Origin: Amycolatopsis australiensis
GTDB taxonomy: Bacteria; Actinomycetota; Actinomycetes; Mycobacteriales; Pseudonocardiaceae
Direction of reading: 5' to 3'
Assembly: GCF_900119165.1 (NCBI RefSeq)
Contig: NZ_FPJG01000006.1
Coordinates: 8,036,001 to 8,100,000, forward strand
Length of the DNA stretch: 64,000 nucleotides
Shown in pieces: positions 52,661 to 60,426 of the stretch. The notes below the pieces were generated by a model. That model was not told the origin of the DNA. It worked only from the letters and a program-made list of their open reading frames with translations, and searched no databases. A program made the translations under genes and the position numbers. The stretch's first letter is position 1. Every line of letters starts with the position of its first letter.

Positions 52661-54331
52661 ATGCGAAACTTCCGGGCCGCCGTGTGCGCGGCCGCCGCGC
52701 TCGCCGTCACGCTCAGCGCGTGCAGCTCCCCGGCCGGCGACACCACCGCTCCCAAAGACGCCGGCGCCGCCGCACCCGCTGCCGCCGCCGCGAACATCGA
52801 CCGCGACGCCGTCATCAGCTACAGCGAGACCGAGCCGTCGAACCCGCTGGTGCCGGGCAACACGACCGAGGTCGGCGGGATCAGCGTGCTGGGCACGCTG
52901 TTCCGCGGCCTGATCGAGTACGACGCCAAGACGGCCGCGCCGCGCAACGCGGTCGCGGACTCGATCAGCACGACCGACTCGAAGGTCTGGACCGTCAAGC
53001 TGAAGTCCGGCTGGACGTTCCACGACGGGACGCCGGTGACGGCGAAGAGCTTCGTGGACGCGTGGAACTACACCGCCTATTCCCCCAACCTGATGGCCGG
53101 CGCGAGCTACTTCTCGCACGTCGAGGGCTTCTCTCAGGTCAACAACGCGACCGCCGACGGCAAGCAGCCCGCGAACCTGCCCGCGGCCAAGGAGCTGTCC
53201 GGCCTGAAGCTGGTCGACGACAAGACGTTCACCGTCACCCTCGACGCGCCGTTCTCGGAGTTCGGCGTCCAGCTCGGCTACGCCGCGTTCTTCCCGCTGC
53301 CCGCGAGCTTCTTCGCCGACCGCAAGGCGTTCGAGGCGCACCCGGTGGGTGACGGGCCGTTCCGGTTCGAGTCGTACACGCCCGGCAAGGACCTGGTCGT
53401 CAAGCGGTTCGACGGCTTCGCCGGCGCGCAGAAGCCGCAGATCGGCGGCATCGACTTCCGCTTCTACACCGACCTGGACAAGGCGTACGCCGACGTCATC
53501 GCGAACAAGCTCGACTTCCTGTCCTTCACGCCGTGGACCTCGACCCAGGGCGGCAAGATCAAGAAGGATCTGCCGGAGGACCGCCGCAAGACCTACACCT
53601 ACCTCGGCTACCAGGCGATCGCGTTCCCGCTGTTCGACAAGCGCTACGACAGCCCGCAGTTCCGCCAGGCGATCTCCATGGCCATCGACCGCAAGGCGCT
53701 GATCCAGCAGGTGTTCAACGGCGGCCGCACCCCGGCCGACGGCCTGGTCGCCCCGAACGTCCAGGGCCACCTGGACAACCAGTGCGGCGAGCTGTGCACC
53801 TACCAGCCGCAGAAGGCCAAGCAGCTGTTCGACGCGTCCGGCTTCGCCGGGGACATCGAGCTCACTTCGAACATCGACTCCGGCAACCAGGAGTGGATGG
53901 AGGTCATCTGCCGCCAGATCCAGGCTTCGCTGGGCCGCACCTGCAAGTTCACCCCGCAGACGACGCTCGGCGACTTCCGCAAGAAGCTCAACGACCGCTC
54001 GGTCACCGGCATCTACCGCTCGGCGTGGGTCGCGGACTACCCGTCGATCGAGAACTTCCTCAACCCGCTCTTCCGCACCGGTGCCGCCTCCAACGTCGGC
54101 CAGTACTCGAACCCGAAGGTCGACGAGCTGCTCAAGCAGGCCGACGCCGCGCCGTCGCAGCAGCAGGGCCAGGCCCTCTACCAGCAGGCCGAGAAGCTCG
54201 TCCTGCAGGACATGCCGACCATCCCCATCTGGTGGCAGTCCGGCACCGCGGCCTGGGCGTCGCGCCTGCACGGCGTCCAGCCCACCCAGTTCCGCGAGCT
54301 CGACCTCTTCAGCGTCACCGTCAGCAAGTAG
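52661..54331 (+). CDS. Family 5 (oligopeptide-type) ABC substrate-binding lipoprotein
   Basis: A 556-residue lipoprotein: signal peptide with lipobox LSAC (Cys21), then the SBP_bac_5 fold (DAVISYSETEPSNPLVPGN, GWTFHDGTPVTAKSFVDAWNY, FRQAISMAIDRKALIQQVFNG, WWQSGTAAWASRLHG). No permease or ATPase gene is in the window, so it works with a distant transporter or only captures a ligand, possibly the product or a precursor. It is the second gene of the operon, 33 bases after the monooxygenase, and ends before a perfect hairpin. Confidence 0.88.
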   Translation: MRNFRAAVCAAAALAVTLSACSSPAGDTTAPKDAGAAAPAAAAANIDRDAVISYSETEPSNPLVPGNTTEVGGISVLGTLFRGLIEYDAKTAAPRNAVADSISTTDSKVWTVKLKSGWTFHDGTPVTAKSFVDAWNYTAYSPNLMAGASYFSHVEGFSQVNNATADGKQPANLPAAKELSGLKLVDDKTFTVTLDAPFSEFGVQLGYAAFFPLPASFFADRKAFEAHPVGDGPFRFESYTPGKDLVVKRFDGFAGAQKPQIGGIDFRFYTDLDKAYADVIANKLDFLSFTPWTSTQGGKIKKDLPEDRRKTYTYLGYQAIAFPLFDKRYDSPQFRQAISMAIDRKALIQQVFNGGRTPADGLVAPNVQGHLDNQCGELCTYQPQKAKQLFDASGFAGDIELTSNIDSGNQEWMEVICRQIQASLGRTCKFTPQTTLGDFRKKLNDRSVTGIYRSAWVADYPSIENFLNPLFRTGAASNVGQYSNPKVDELLKQADAAPSQQQGQALYQQAEKLVLQDMPTIPIWWQSGTAAWASRLHGVQPTQFRELDLFSVTVSK

Positions 54332-54346
54332 CACCCCGCTCCCGCC

Positions 54347-54377
54347 GTGCGGCGCGCCGGGACCCGGCGCGCCGCAC
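54347..54377 (+). terminator. Intercistronic 14-bp perfect hairpin
   Basis: A 31-base near-palindrome (arms of 14 bp, 3-base loop GAC), all G/C except one T-A pair, lies between the binding-protein stop and the N-hydroxylase start. There is no T run, so it more likely stabilises upstream mRNA or attenuates partly than ends transcription. Confidence 0.6.
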
Positions 54378-54401
54378 CCGAAGAAGAAAGCAGGTACCGA
54401 C

Positions 54402-55742
54402 GTGACCGTCCACGAAGTGGATGTCCTGATGATCGGCGCCGGCCCGGCGAACCTCGCCCTGGCCGTGGCGCTCGAAGAGAGCGGGGACATCGAGCTGGCC
54501 CGCGGCGCGATGATCCTGGAGCAGTACGAGGACGTGAAGTGGCAGCGCAACCTGCTGCTGCCCTGGGCGCGCAGCCAGGTGTCCTACGTGAAGGACCTGG
54601 TGACCCTGCGCAACCCGCGCAGCCGCTTCTCGTTCCTGAACTTCATGCACGAGCGCGGCGAGCTCGACGAGTTCGTCAACCTGGGCACGTTCAACCCCTT
54701 CCGCTGGCAGGTTTCCGCCTACCAGCAGTGGGTGGCCGACTCGCTCGAGCACGTCCGGATCCGCTACAACGCCCGTGCGGAGCGGATCCTGCCGATCCAC
54801 TCCGAGGACGGTGCCGTGCTCGGCTTCACCGTGCCCCTTTCCGATGGCGACACGGTGCTCTGCCGCGACCTCGTGGTCGGCGGCGGACGGGACGCCCACG
54901 TTCCCGAGGTGTTCAAGCGGCTGCCCGCCGAGCGGGTCGTCCACAGCACCGAATACAGCAGCCGCGTCGAGGGCAGCCTCGCGCTGGCGCGGCCGGGCAA
55001 GCCGCTGCGCCCGGTGGTCATCGGCGGTGCCCAGAGCGCGGCCGAGATGTTCATGGCGCTGCACGAGCACGCGCCCGGCTCGTCGCCGACCATGCTGCTC
55101 CGCTCGATCGCGCTGAAGGACTACCAGACGAGCAAGTTCGTCAACGAGCTGTTCTACCCGTCCTTCGTGGACGAGTTCTTCGAGATGCCGGGCAAGGTCC
55201 GGGCGAAGGTGCTCGAAGAAATGCACCTGACGAACTACGCCGGCTTGGCCGCCCCGTTCCTGGAGGAGCTGTACACCATGATCTACCGGCAGAAGATGCT
55301 CGGCGAGCCGGTGTCGACCATCCGGGGCCTCACGGAGGTCACCGACGCCTGGACCGAGGCCCGCCCCGGCGGCGGCGAAGAGGTCGTCCTGGAGGTTCAC
55401 GACCTCAAGACCGACGGGAAGGACCAGTTCCACTGCGACGCGGTGTTCCTCGGCACCGGCTTCGACCCGCGGATGCCGTCGATGGTCCGCGACCTGGCCG
55501 CCGCGATCGGCCTGCCGGAACTGACCGTCAACCGGCAGTACCGCGCCGACCTCGGCGAGAACGCCCACGGAGCGCTCTACCTGCAGGGCGTCAACGAAGC
55601 CACCCACGGCATCTCCGACTCGCTGATCAGCGTGCTCGCCCAGCGCTCGGGCGACATCTCGGGTGACATCGCCGGGCGTCGGGGCGCCCGCCCGGCCGCC
55701 GAGCCGGGAGCCGGCGGACAGTCCGTGGTGGTGGCGGCATGA
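54402..55742 (+). CDS. L-ornithine N5- / L-lysine N6-hydroxylase
   Basis: A 446-residue class B N-hydroxylating monooxygenase of the SidA/IucD/PvdA family. FAD motif GAGPANL (12-18), WQRNLLLPWARSQVSYVKDLVTLRNPRS and FSFLNFMHERGELDEFVNLG bind flavin and substrate; IGGAQSAAEMFMALHE binds NADPH; FLGTGFDP is the C-terminal ATG-like motif. It puts OH on the side-chain amine of ornithine or lysine. The choice of substrate is not decidable by eye. ATGA overlap with the cupin gene shows a tight functional link, as in hydrazine-forming clusters rather than siderophore clusters. Confidence 0.88.
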   Translation: MTVHEVDVLMIGAGPANLALAVALEESGDIELARGAMILEQYEDVKWQRNLLLPWARSQVSYVKDLVTLRNPRSRFSFLNFMHERGELDEFVNLGTFNPFRWQVSAYQQWVADSLEHVRIRYNARAERILPIHSEDGAVLGFTVPLSDGDTVLCRDLVVGGGRDAHVPEVFKRLPAERVVHSTEYSSRVEGSLALARPGKPLRPVVIGGAQSAAEMFMALHEHAPGSSPTMLLRSIALKDYQTSKFVNELFYPSFVDEFFEMPGKVRAKVLEEMHLTNYAGLAAPFLEELYTMIYRQKMLGEPVSTIRGLTEVTDAWTEARPGGGEEVVLEVHDLKTDGKDQFHCDAVFLGTGFDPRMPSMVRDLAAAIGLPELTVNRQYRADLGENAHGALYLQGVNEATHGISDSLISVLAQRSGDISGDIAGRRGARPAAEPGAGGQSVVVAA

Positions 55743-56110
55743 TCGACGTCCGTCCCCTCGACCGCACGAGCCTGGAGCGGGCGTACGGAATCGACGGCCA
55801 GCGGCTGCTGCCGTGGCCGGAGCTGAACGCACCGTTCGAAGGCGCTTGGTGTGTCCTGCGCGCCGGGGCCGCGTCCACGCCGCACGCCCACGAGGAATAC
55901 GAGATCTTCATCGCCGTCAAGGGATCGGCCGAGCTGGTCGTCGACGACGAGCGGCACCCGTTCGCCGCCGGCGACGTCGTCCGGCTGCCTCCGGGCTCGA
56001 CCCACCGCGTCGTCAACGACGGTGACGAGGACTTCGAGTACTACGGGGTCTGGTGGGACCCCGCGATGTCGGCCCGGTTCGTGGCCCGGCACGAAGCGAG
56101 CCGGCCGTGA
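55739..56110 (+). CDS. Stand-alone metal-binding cupin, probable N-N bond-forming subunit
   Basis: A 123-residue single cupin. Motif 1 is HAHEEYE with His49, His51 and Glu55; motif 2 is PPGSTHRVVND with His89: a complete 3-His/1-Glu metal site. In known hydrazine synthetases (Spb40-type) a zinc cupin fused to, or partnered with, a MetRS-like ligase rearranges an O-aminoacyl hydroxylamine into an N-N bond. Here it is a separate gene, coupled by ATGA to the hydroxylase and GTGA to the MetRS-like gene. Function is inferred from this context and the intact site. Confidence 0.8.
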   Translation: MIDVRPLDRTSLERAYGIDGQRLLPWPELNAPFEGAWCVLRAGAASTPHAHEEYEIFIAVKGSAELVVDDERHPFAAGDVVRLPPGSTHRVVNDGDEDFEYYGVWWDPAMSARFVARHEASRP

Positions 56111-57654
56111 GCGCCCGGACCGTGATCATCTCGCCGGCGCCGACGGCGAACGGCGACCTGCATCTCGGGCACATCGCCGGGCCGTTCCTCGCCGCCGACG
56201 TGCACGCCCGCTACGCCCGGGCGCAGGGCCGGGAAGTGCTGCTGGGCACCGGGTTCCAGGACACCTCGACGTTCGTCGTCACCACCGCGCACCGGCGCGG
56301 CGTGCCGCCGGCGGAGCTGGTCGCCACCTCGGCGGCGCAGATCGAGGCCAGCCTGGCCGCCATGGGCATCGGCGTCGACGGCTACACCGGGGACGACGAC
56401 CGGTTCACCGGGTGGGTCGTCGACTTCATCGGCCGCGTGCACGCGGCCGCCAAGCTCGAACTGCGCACGATGAAGTTCCCGTTCTCGACGAAGACCGGGC
56501 AGTTCCTGGTCGACGGTTTCGCCTCCGGCAACTGCCCGGAGTGCCTGGCCGAAGGCTGCGCGGGCCTGTGCGAAAGCTGCGGCACGCTGGTGGCGGCCGG
56601 CGAGCTCATCGGCGTGCGGTCCACTTTGGACCCCGATGACGTGGTCGAGCTGCGCGAGGCGGAGGTGCTCGTCCTCCCGGTCGAGCGTTATCGCGAAGGC
56701 CTGCGGGCGCACTTCGCGGCACACGCCGGCGGGATGCGGCCGCACATGGCCCAGGCGATGGCGGCGATGCTGGCCCGGCCGTTGCCGGACTTCCCGGTGA
56801 CGTATCCGATCTCCTGGGGCATCCGGGTGCCGTTCCCCGAGGTCGCCGGGCAGGTCGTCAACCCCAACGCCGAGCCGATGGCGTGGAGCATGCACGCCTC
56901 GGCGCTGGCGGCGGAGGCTCGCGGCGCCGGGCCGGGTACCGAGGACCGCCTCTGGCTGGCCGGCGCCGGCTCGGAGATCGTGTACTTCCTCGGATTCGAC
57001 AACATCTACCCGTTCGCGATCGCCGGACCTGCCATGCTGCTCGCGCTCGGCGGGCAGTACGACCTGCCGGCCCGGTACCTGACCAACGAGTTCTACGAGC
57101 TGGACTACCGGAAGTTTTCGACCAGCCGCGGGCACGTGATCTGGAGCCGGGAGCTGGCCGCGGAAGTGCCCCGCGACCTGATCCGCTTCCACCTGGCCGC
57201 GACCAGTCCCGAACACCAGCGGACCAGTTTCAGCCGGGACGCGCTGACCCAGGTCACCGAGACGCGGCTGGTCGGTCCGTGGAACCGGGTGGCCGCCAAG
57301 GTGAACCGCTGGGTGGGTCTGGGTCCGTTGCCGGTGTCCGAACGCGCGGCCCGGGCCGCGGCCCGGATGGCAGAGCGGTTCGCGGCCTCCTACGAGCTGG
57401 CCGGGTTCAGCCTGAACCGCGCAGCGGAGGCGATCACCGAACAGCTGGCCCGGCTCGACCATCAGGAGCCCGCCGGGGCCGACGCCGGCGACTACTGCTT
57501 CGAGGTCGCCCAGCTGCTGCACTCGGCCGCGCCGATCCTCATCGATCTCGCGGCTTCGGTGCTCGGCGCCGATCCGGGCCCGGGACCGGCCGCGACCGGC
57601 GCGATCACGCCGGCGACGCTGCCGCGCCTGGACTCGGCGGGGACCGGGCGATGA
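56107..57654 (+). CDS. Methionyl-tRNA-synthetase-like amino acid ligase (hydrazine synthetase subunit)
   Basis: A 515-residue class I aminoacyl-tRNA synthetase paralog. HIGH-type motif HLGH (19-22, NGDLHLGHIAG); zinc knuckle with Cys143, Cys146, Cys155 and Cys158 (CPECLAEGCAGLCESC); the KMSKS loop reads KFSTS (336-340). The anticodon-binding region is short and diverged (VGPWNRVAAKVNRWVGL). This fits enzymes that activate a free amino acid and transfer it to an N-hydroxylated ornithine or lysine instead of tRNA. Location between cupin and amino-acid oxidase genes makes a housekeeping role very unlikely. Which amino acid is activated is unknown (glycine in Spb40). Confidence 0.85.
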   Translation: MSARTVIISPAPTANGDLHLGHIAGPFLAADVHARYARAQGREVLLGTGFQDTSTFVVTTAHRRGVPPAELVATSAAQIEASLAAMGIGVDGYTGDDDRFTGWVVDFIGRVHAAAKLELRTMKFPFSTKTGQFLVDGFASGNCPECLAEGCAGLCESCGTLVAAGELIGVRSTLDPDDVVELREAEVLVLPVERYREGLRAHFAAHAGGMRPHMAQAMAAMLARPLPDFPVTYPISWGIRVPFPEVAGQVVNPNAEPMAWSMHASALAAEARGAGPGTEDRLWLAGAGSEIVYFLGFDNIYPFAIAGPAMLLALGGQYDLPARYLTNEFYELDYRKFSTSRGHVIWSRELAAEVPRDLIRFHLAATSPEHQRTSFSRDALTQVTETRLVGPWNRVAAKVNRWVGLGPLPVSERAARAAARMAERFAASYELAGFSLNRAAEAITEQLARLDHQEPAGADAGDYCFEVAQLLHSAAPILIDLAASVLGADPGPGPAATGAITPATLPRLDSAGTGR

Positions 57655-58742
57655 CGGCGGGCGCCCGGCAGGGGGGCCTGCGGGTCGTCGTGGTCGGCGG
57701 CGGCATCACCGGGCTGCTCACCGCCATCGGGTGCGTGCTGGCCGGGCACCGGGTCGTGGTCCTGGACCGCGGACCGGTCCCGAATCCGGCGGCGACCTCG
57801 TTCGACCAGCACCGGGCGCTGCGCGCGCTGGTCGTCGGCGATCCGGCCGCCACCCGCCGGGGCGCGGACCTGCACCACCGGTGGCGGGCGCTGGACGCGC
57901 TGCTCTGCGACCACCTGCCGGGCGCCTGCCTCTACCGCCGCGTCGGCGTGCTGACCGCCCTGCCGCCGTCCGAAGTGGACGACGCGCTGGCGACCGCGGC
58001 CGCCGCCCGGCTGCCGGTGCGGGTCGCCGACCCGCACCGGTACCCGCTGGTCGGGTTCCCGGCGGGTGCCCGTGCGGTGCTCGAGCCGCACGCCGGCACC
58101 CTGCTGGCCGACCGCGTCCTGCACGCGGCGGCCCGCTGGCTGCGCCACCACCCCCAGGCCGGGCTGCGGCCGGGCCGGGACGTGGTGGCGGTGGACGCCG
58201 ACCGCGGCCGCGCCCGGCTGGCCGACGGCACGTGCGAGACCGGCGACGTCGTGCTCGTCGCCGCCGGCCCGTGGTCGCCGTCGCTGGTGAGCCTGCCGGT
58301 CACCGTGCACCGCCAGACGATGGTGTACCTGCGGCCGCCCGCCGGGCTTGCCCGCGCGTGGGCGGCGATGCCGACCGCGGGCGGGATCGGCGCCGACGGC
58401 CGCGGCTGGCTGCTGCCGTCGGTGGCCGGCACCCTGCTCAAGATCAGCACCGACGCCGCGCGCCGGGAGGTGGCGAGCCTGTCGGCACCGGACGACGGTA
58501 CGAACTGGGCGGAGCGGGTGCTCGCGGCCGGCATCGTGTCCGAAGTGGACGAATACGACGTCGCCCGGGTGCGGCACTGCCACTACGCCACCACGGCCGG
58601 CGGGGAGACCGGGTTCGTCCGGGCCGGGCCGGCCCTGTGGGCCCGCGCCGCCAGTGGCGGCGACGGCTTCCGCACGGCGGTCCGGGCCGCCGACGCCATC
58701 GTCGCCGAGCTCGCCGGCCACCCCGTCCGCGCCGCGGCCTGA
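57651..58742 (+). CDS. FAD-dependent amino acid oxidase (glycine/D-amino-acid oxidase-like)
   Basis: A 363-residue DAO-family flavoenzyme: Rossmann motif VVGGGITGLLTA (15-26), VLEPHAGTLLADRVL in the substrate domain, and VAAGPWSP before the flavin-contact strand. In the s56-p1 pathway a homologous oxidase (Spb39) cleaves the hydrazine dimer to hydrazinoacetic acid. The ATGA overlap with the MetRS-like gene places it at the same step. Residues after SGGDGFRTA suit flavin binding. The exact bond oxidised is inferred. Confidence 0.8.
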   Translation: MTAGARQGGLRVVVVGGGITGLLTAIGCVLAGHRVVVLDRGPVPNPAATSFDQHRALRALVVGDPAATRRGADLHHRWRALDALLCDHLPGACLYRRVGVLTALPPSEVDDALATAAAARLPVRVADPHRYPLVGFPAGARAVLEPHAGTLLADRVLHAAARWLRHHPQAGLRPGRDVVAVDADRGRARLADGTCETGDVVLVAAGPWSPSLVSLPVTVHRQTMVYLRPPAGLARAWAAMPTAGGIGADGRGWLLPSVAGTLLKISTDAARREVASLSAPDDGTNWAERVLAAGIVSEVDEYDVARVRHCHYATTAGGETGFVRAGPALWARAASGGDGFRTAVRAADAIVAELAGHPVRAAA

Positions 58743-58777
58743 CCGCTGCCCACCCACTCGACCGGAGGACGACCTTC

Positions 58778-60079
58778 ATGACCACGAACAACCCGGGCGC
58801 GCTGCTCGTCATCGGCAGCGGCCTGAAGCTCTACCGCGAATACATCGTCCGCACCGTTTCCGCCCGCGCCCGCGAGGCGGGGCTGAAGCTGGTGCTCGTC
58901 AACAACCTGAAGCCCACCTGGCAGAACGCGTACTTCGACGACATCACCGTCGTCAACGTCTTCGATCACGCCCTGCTCGCCGAAACCGCCCGTGAGCTGG
59001 CCACCCGCTACACCGTCACCGGCGTGCTCTGCTGGGACGAGCCGCTGGTCATGCCGGCGGCCGAGCTGGCCGCCGAGTTCGGCGTGCCGGGCCTGAGCAT
59101 CCCGGGCGTGCACGGTTGCCGCGACAAGCACAGCTGCCGCACCCGCCTGACCGCGGCCGGGCTGCCGCAGCCGGGCTTCGAGCTCGTGCCCGACCTGGCC
59201 GGGGCGCGCGAGGCCGCGGCCCGCATCGGGTACCCGGTGATCGTCAAGCCACGTGCCCTCGGCGCCAGCATGGGCGTCTCGCTGGCCGCCGACGAACAGG
59301 CGCTCGAGTCGGCCTACCGGGTCGCCCACGAAGCCAGCCTGGTCGGCGACGAGCCCTACCGCGGCGGCGCGCTCATCGAAGGGTTCGCCGACGGCCCGGA
59401 GATCAGCATCGACGGCGCCGTCTACAAGGGCGAGTACCTGCCGATGTTCGTCGCCCGCAAGAGCACGGGCATGCCGCCGTTCTTCGAGGAGACCGGCCAC
59501 GTCGTGGACGCCGCCGATCCGCTGCTGCGCGACGAGGAGCTGCTGGGCGTGCTCACCCGCGCCCACCAGGTGCTGCGCATCGAGAACGGCATCACCCACA
59601 CCGAGGTCCGGCTGACCGCGCGCGGTCCGGTGATCATCGAGGTGAACGGCCGCCTCGGCGGCGACCTGATTCCCTTCCTCGGCAAGACGGCCACCGGCAT
59701 CGACCCGGGCGGCGTGCTGTTCGACGTCGCCACCGGGCAGCGCCCGGACGTCTCGCACACGCGCGCCGGGACGGCCGGGATCCGCTTCGGCTATCCCGCG
59801 CACGACTGCGTGCTGCACTCGGTCACCGTGCCCGAGGAGACACCCGGTCTGGTCCTCGCCTCGCCCATGGCCGAGCCCGGGACCACGCTGCGGCTCCCGC
59901 CGGGCGGCTACATCGCCCGCCACTCACTGGTCGTCTGCGAAGGACCCGACCCGGACACGGTCGCGCGTCGGCTCGCGCACGCGGCTTCGCTCGTGAAGGT
60001 CGAAGCCGAAGAGGTCGAGCCGCCGCCGGCGGGCACGACGCTGGAGATGCCCGCCGGCCTGCTGGACGTGGACGAATGA
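58778..60079 (+). CDS. ATP-grasp carboxylate-amine ligase
   Basis: A 433-residue ATP-grasp protein: N-terminal Rossmann-like part (LLVIGSGLKLYREYIVRT), ATP-lid segments YPVIVKPRALGASMGV and ALIEGFADGPEISIDG, and magnesium residues in VIIEVNGRLGGDLIPF. It is most like the BL00235/CarB-like ligases of antibiotic clusters that make amide bonds without an NRPS. CGGAGGAC lies 8 bases before the ATG. It probably joins the hydrazino acid, or another acid, to an amine. Confidence 0.85.
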   Translation: MTTNNPGALLVIGSGLKLYREYIVRTVSARAREAGLKLVLVNNLKPTWQNAYFDDITVVNVFDHALLAETARELATRYTVTGVLCWDEPLVMPAAELAAEFGVPGLSIPGVHGCRDKHSCRTRLTAAGLPQPGFELVPDLAGAREAAARIGYPVIVKPRALGASMGVSLAADEQALESAYRVAHEASLVGDEPYRGGALIEGFADGPEISIDGAVYKGEYLPMFVARKSTGMPPFFEETGHVVDAADPLLRDEELLGVLTRAHQVLRIENGITHTEVRLTARGPVIIEVNGRLGGDLIPFLGKTATGIDPGGVLFDVATGQRPDVSHTRAGTAGIRFGYPAHDCVLHSVTVPEETPGLVLASPMAEPGTTLRLPPGGYIARHSLVVCEGPDPDTVARRLAHAASLVKVEAEEVEPPPAGTTLEMPAGLLDVDE

Positions 60080-60426
60080 GCATCGACTACGACGGCCGCC
60101 GGTTCCGCAAGCTCGGCGGCGGCGACGGCACGTGCGCCGAGTACCACCAGCGCGGCGACCTGGTCTGGGCGGTCTTCGAGGGCGGCCGCGTCCGGCGCGG
60201 CACGATCACCGGCACGTGCGACGCGGCCGGCGTGCTGCGCCTGGCCTACACGATGGTGCTCGACACCGGCGAGGTCATCGCCGGGCACAGCACCAACAGC
60301 CCGCAGCGCCACGGTGGGACGCTGGTGCTGCGCGAGGTCTGGGAACGCTACGGCGAGCACGCCGAGACCGGCGTCTCCTACCTGGAAGAGATCCCGGCCG
60401 CCGTTCCCGCGGGAGTGGCGCGATGA
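60076..60426 (+). CDS. Small beta-rich protein, n-acetylglutamate-synthase-annotated family
   Basis: A 116-residue protein with repeated strands (GDLVWAVFEGGRVRRGTITGTCD, RLAYTMVLDTGEVIAGHSTNSPQRHGGTLVLREVWERYG, GVSYLEEI). The pattern resembles small bacterial proteins annotated, without good proof, as N-acetylglutamate synthase, likely of a lipocalin-like barrel. There is no catalytic motif I recognise. ATGA overlaps on both sides make it an integral part of the operon, so a role as a carrier, isomerase or ligand-binding protein is possible. Confidence 0.65.
   Translation: MSIDYDGRRFRKLGGGDGTCAEYHQRGDLVWAVFEGGRVRRGTITGTCDAAGVLRLAYTMVLDTGEVIAGHSTNSPQRHGGTLVLREVWERYGEHAETGVSYLEEIPAAVPAGVAR

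Noticed and set aside
54402..55742. Siderophore biosynthesis locus based on the N-hydroxylase
   Set aside because: There is no NRPS, IucA/IucC-type synthetase, acyltransferase or iron-siderophore uptake gene nearby; the neighbours fit hydrazine formation.
56107..57654. Housekeeping or resistance methionyl-tRNA synthetase
   Set aside because: The KMSKS loop is altered, the tRNA-binding part is short, and the gene is coupled to cupin and oxidase genes.
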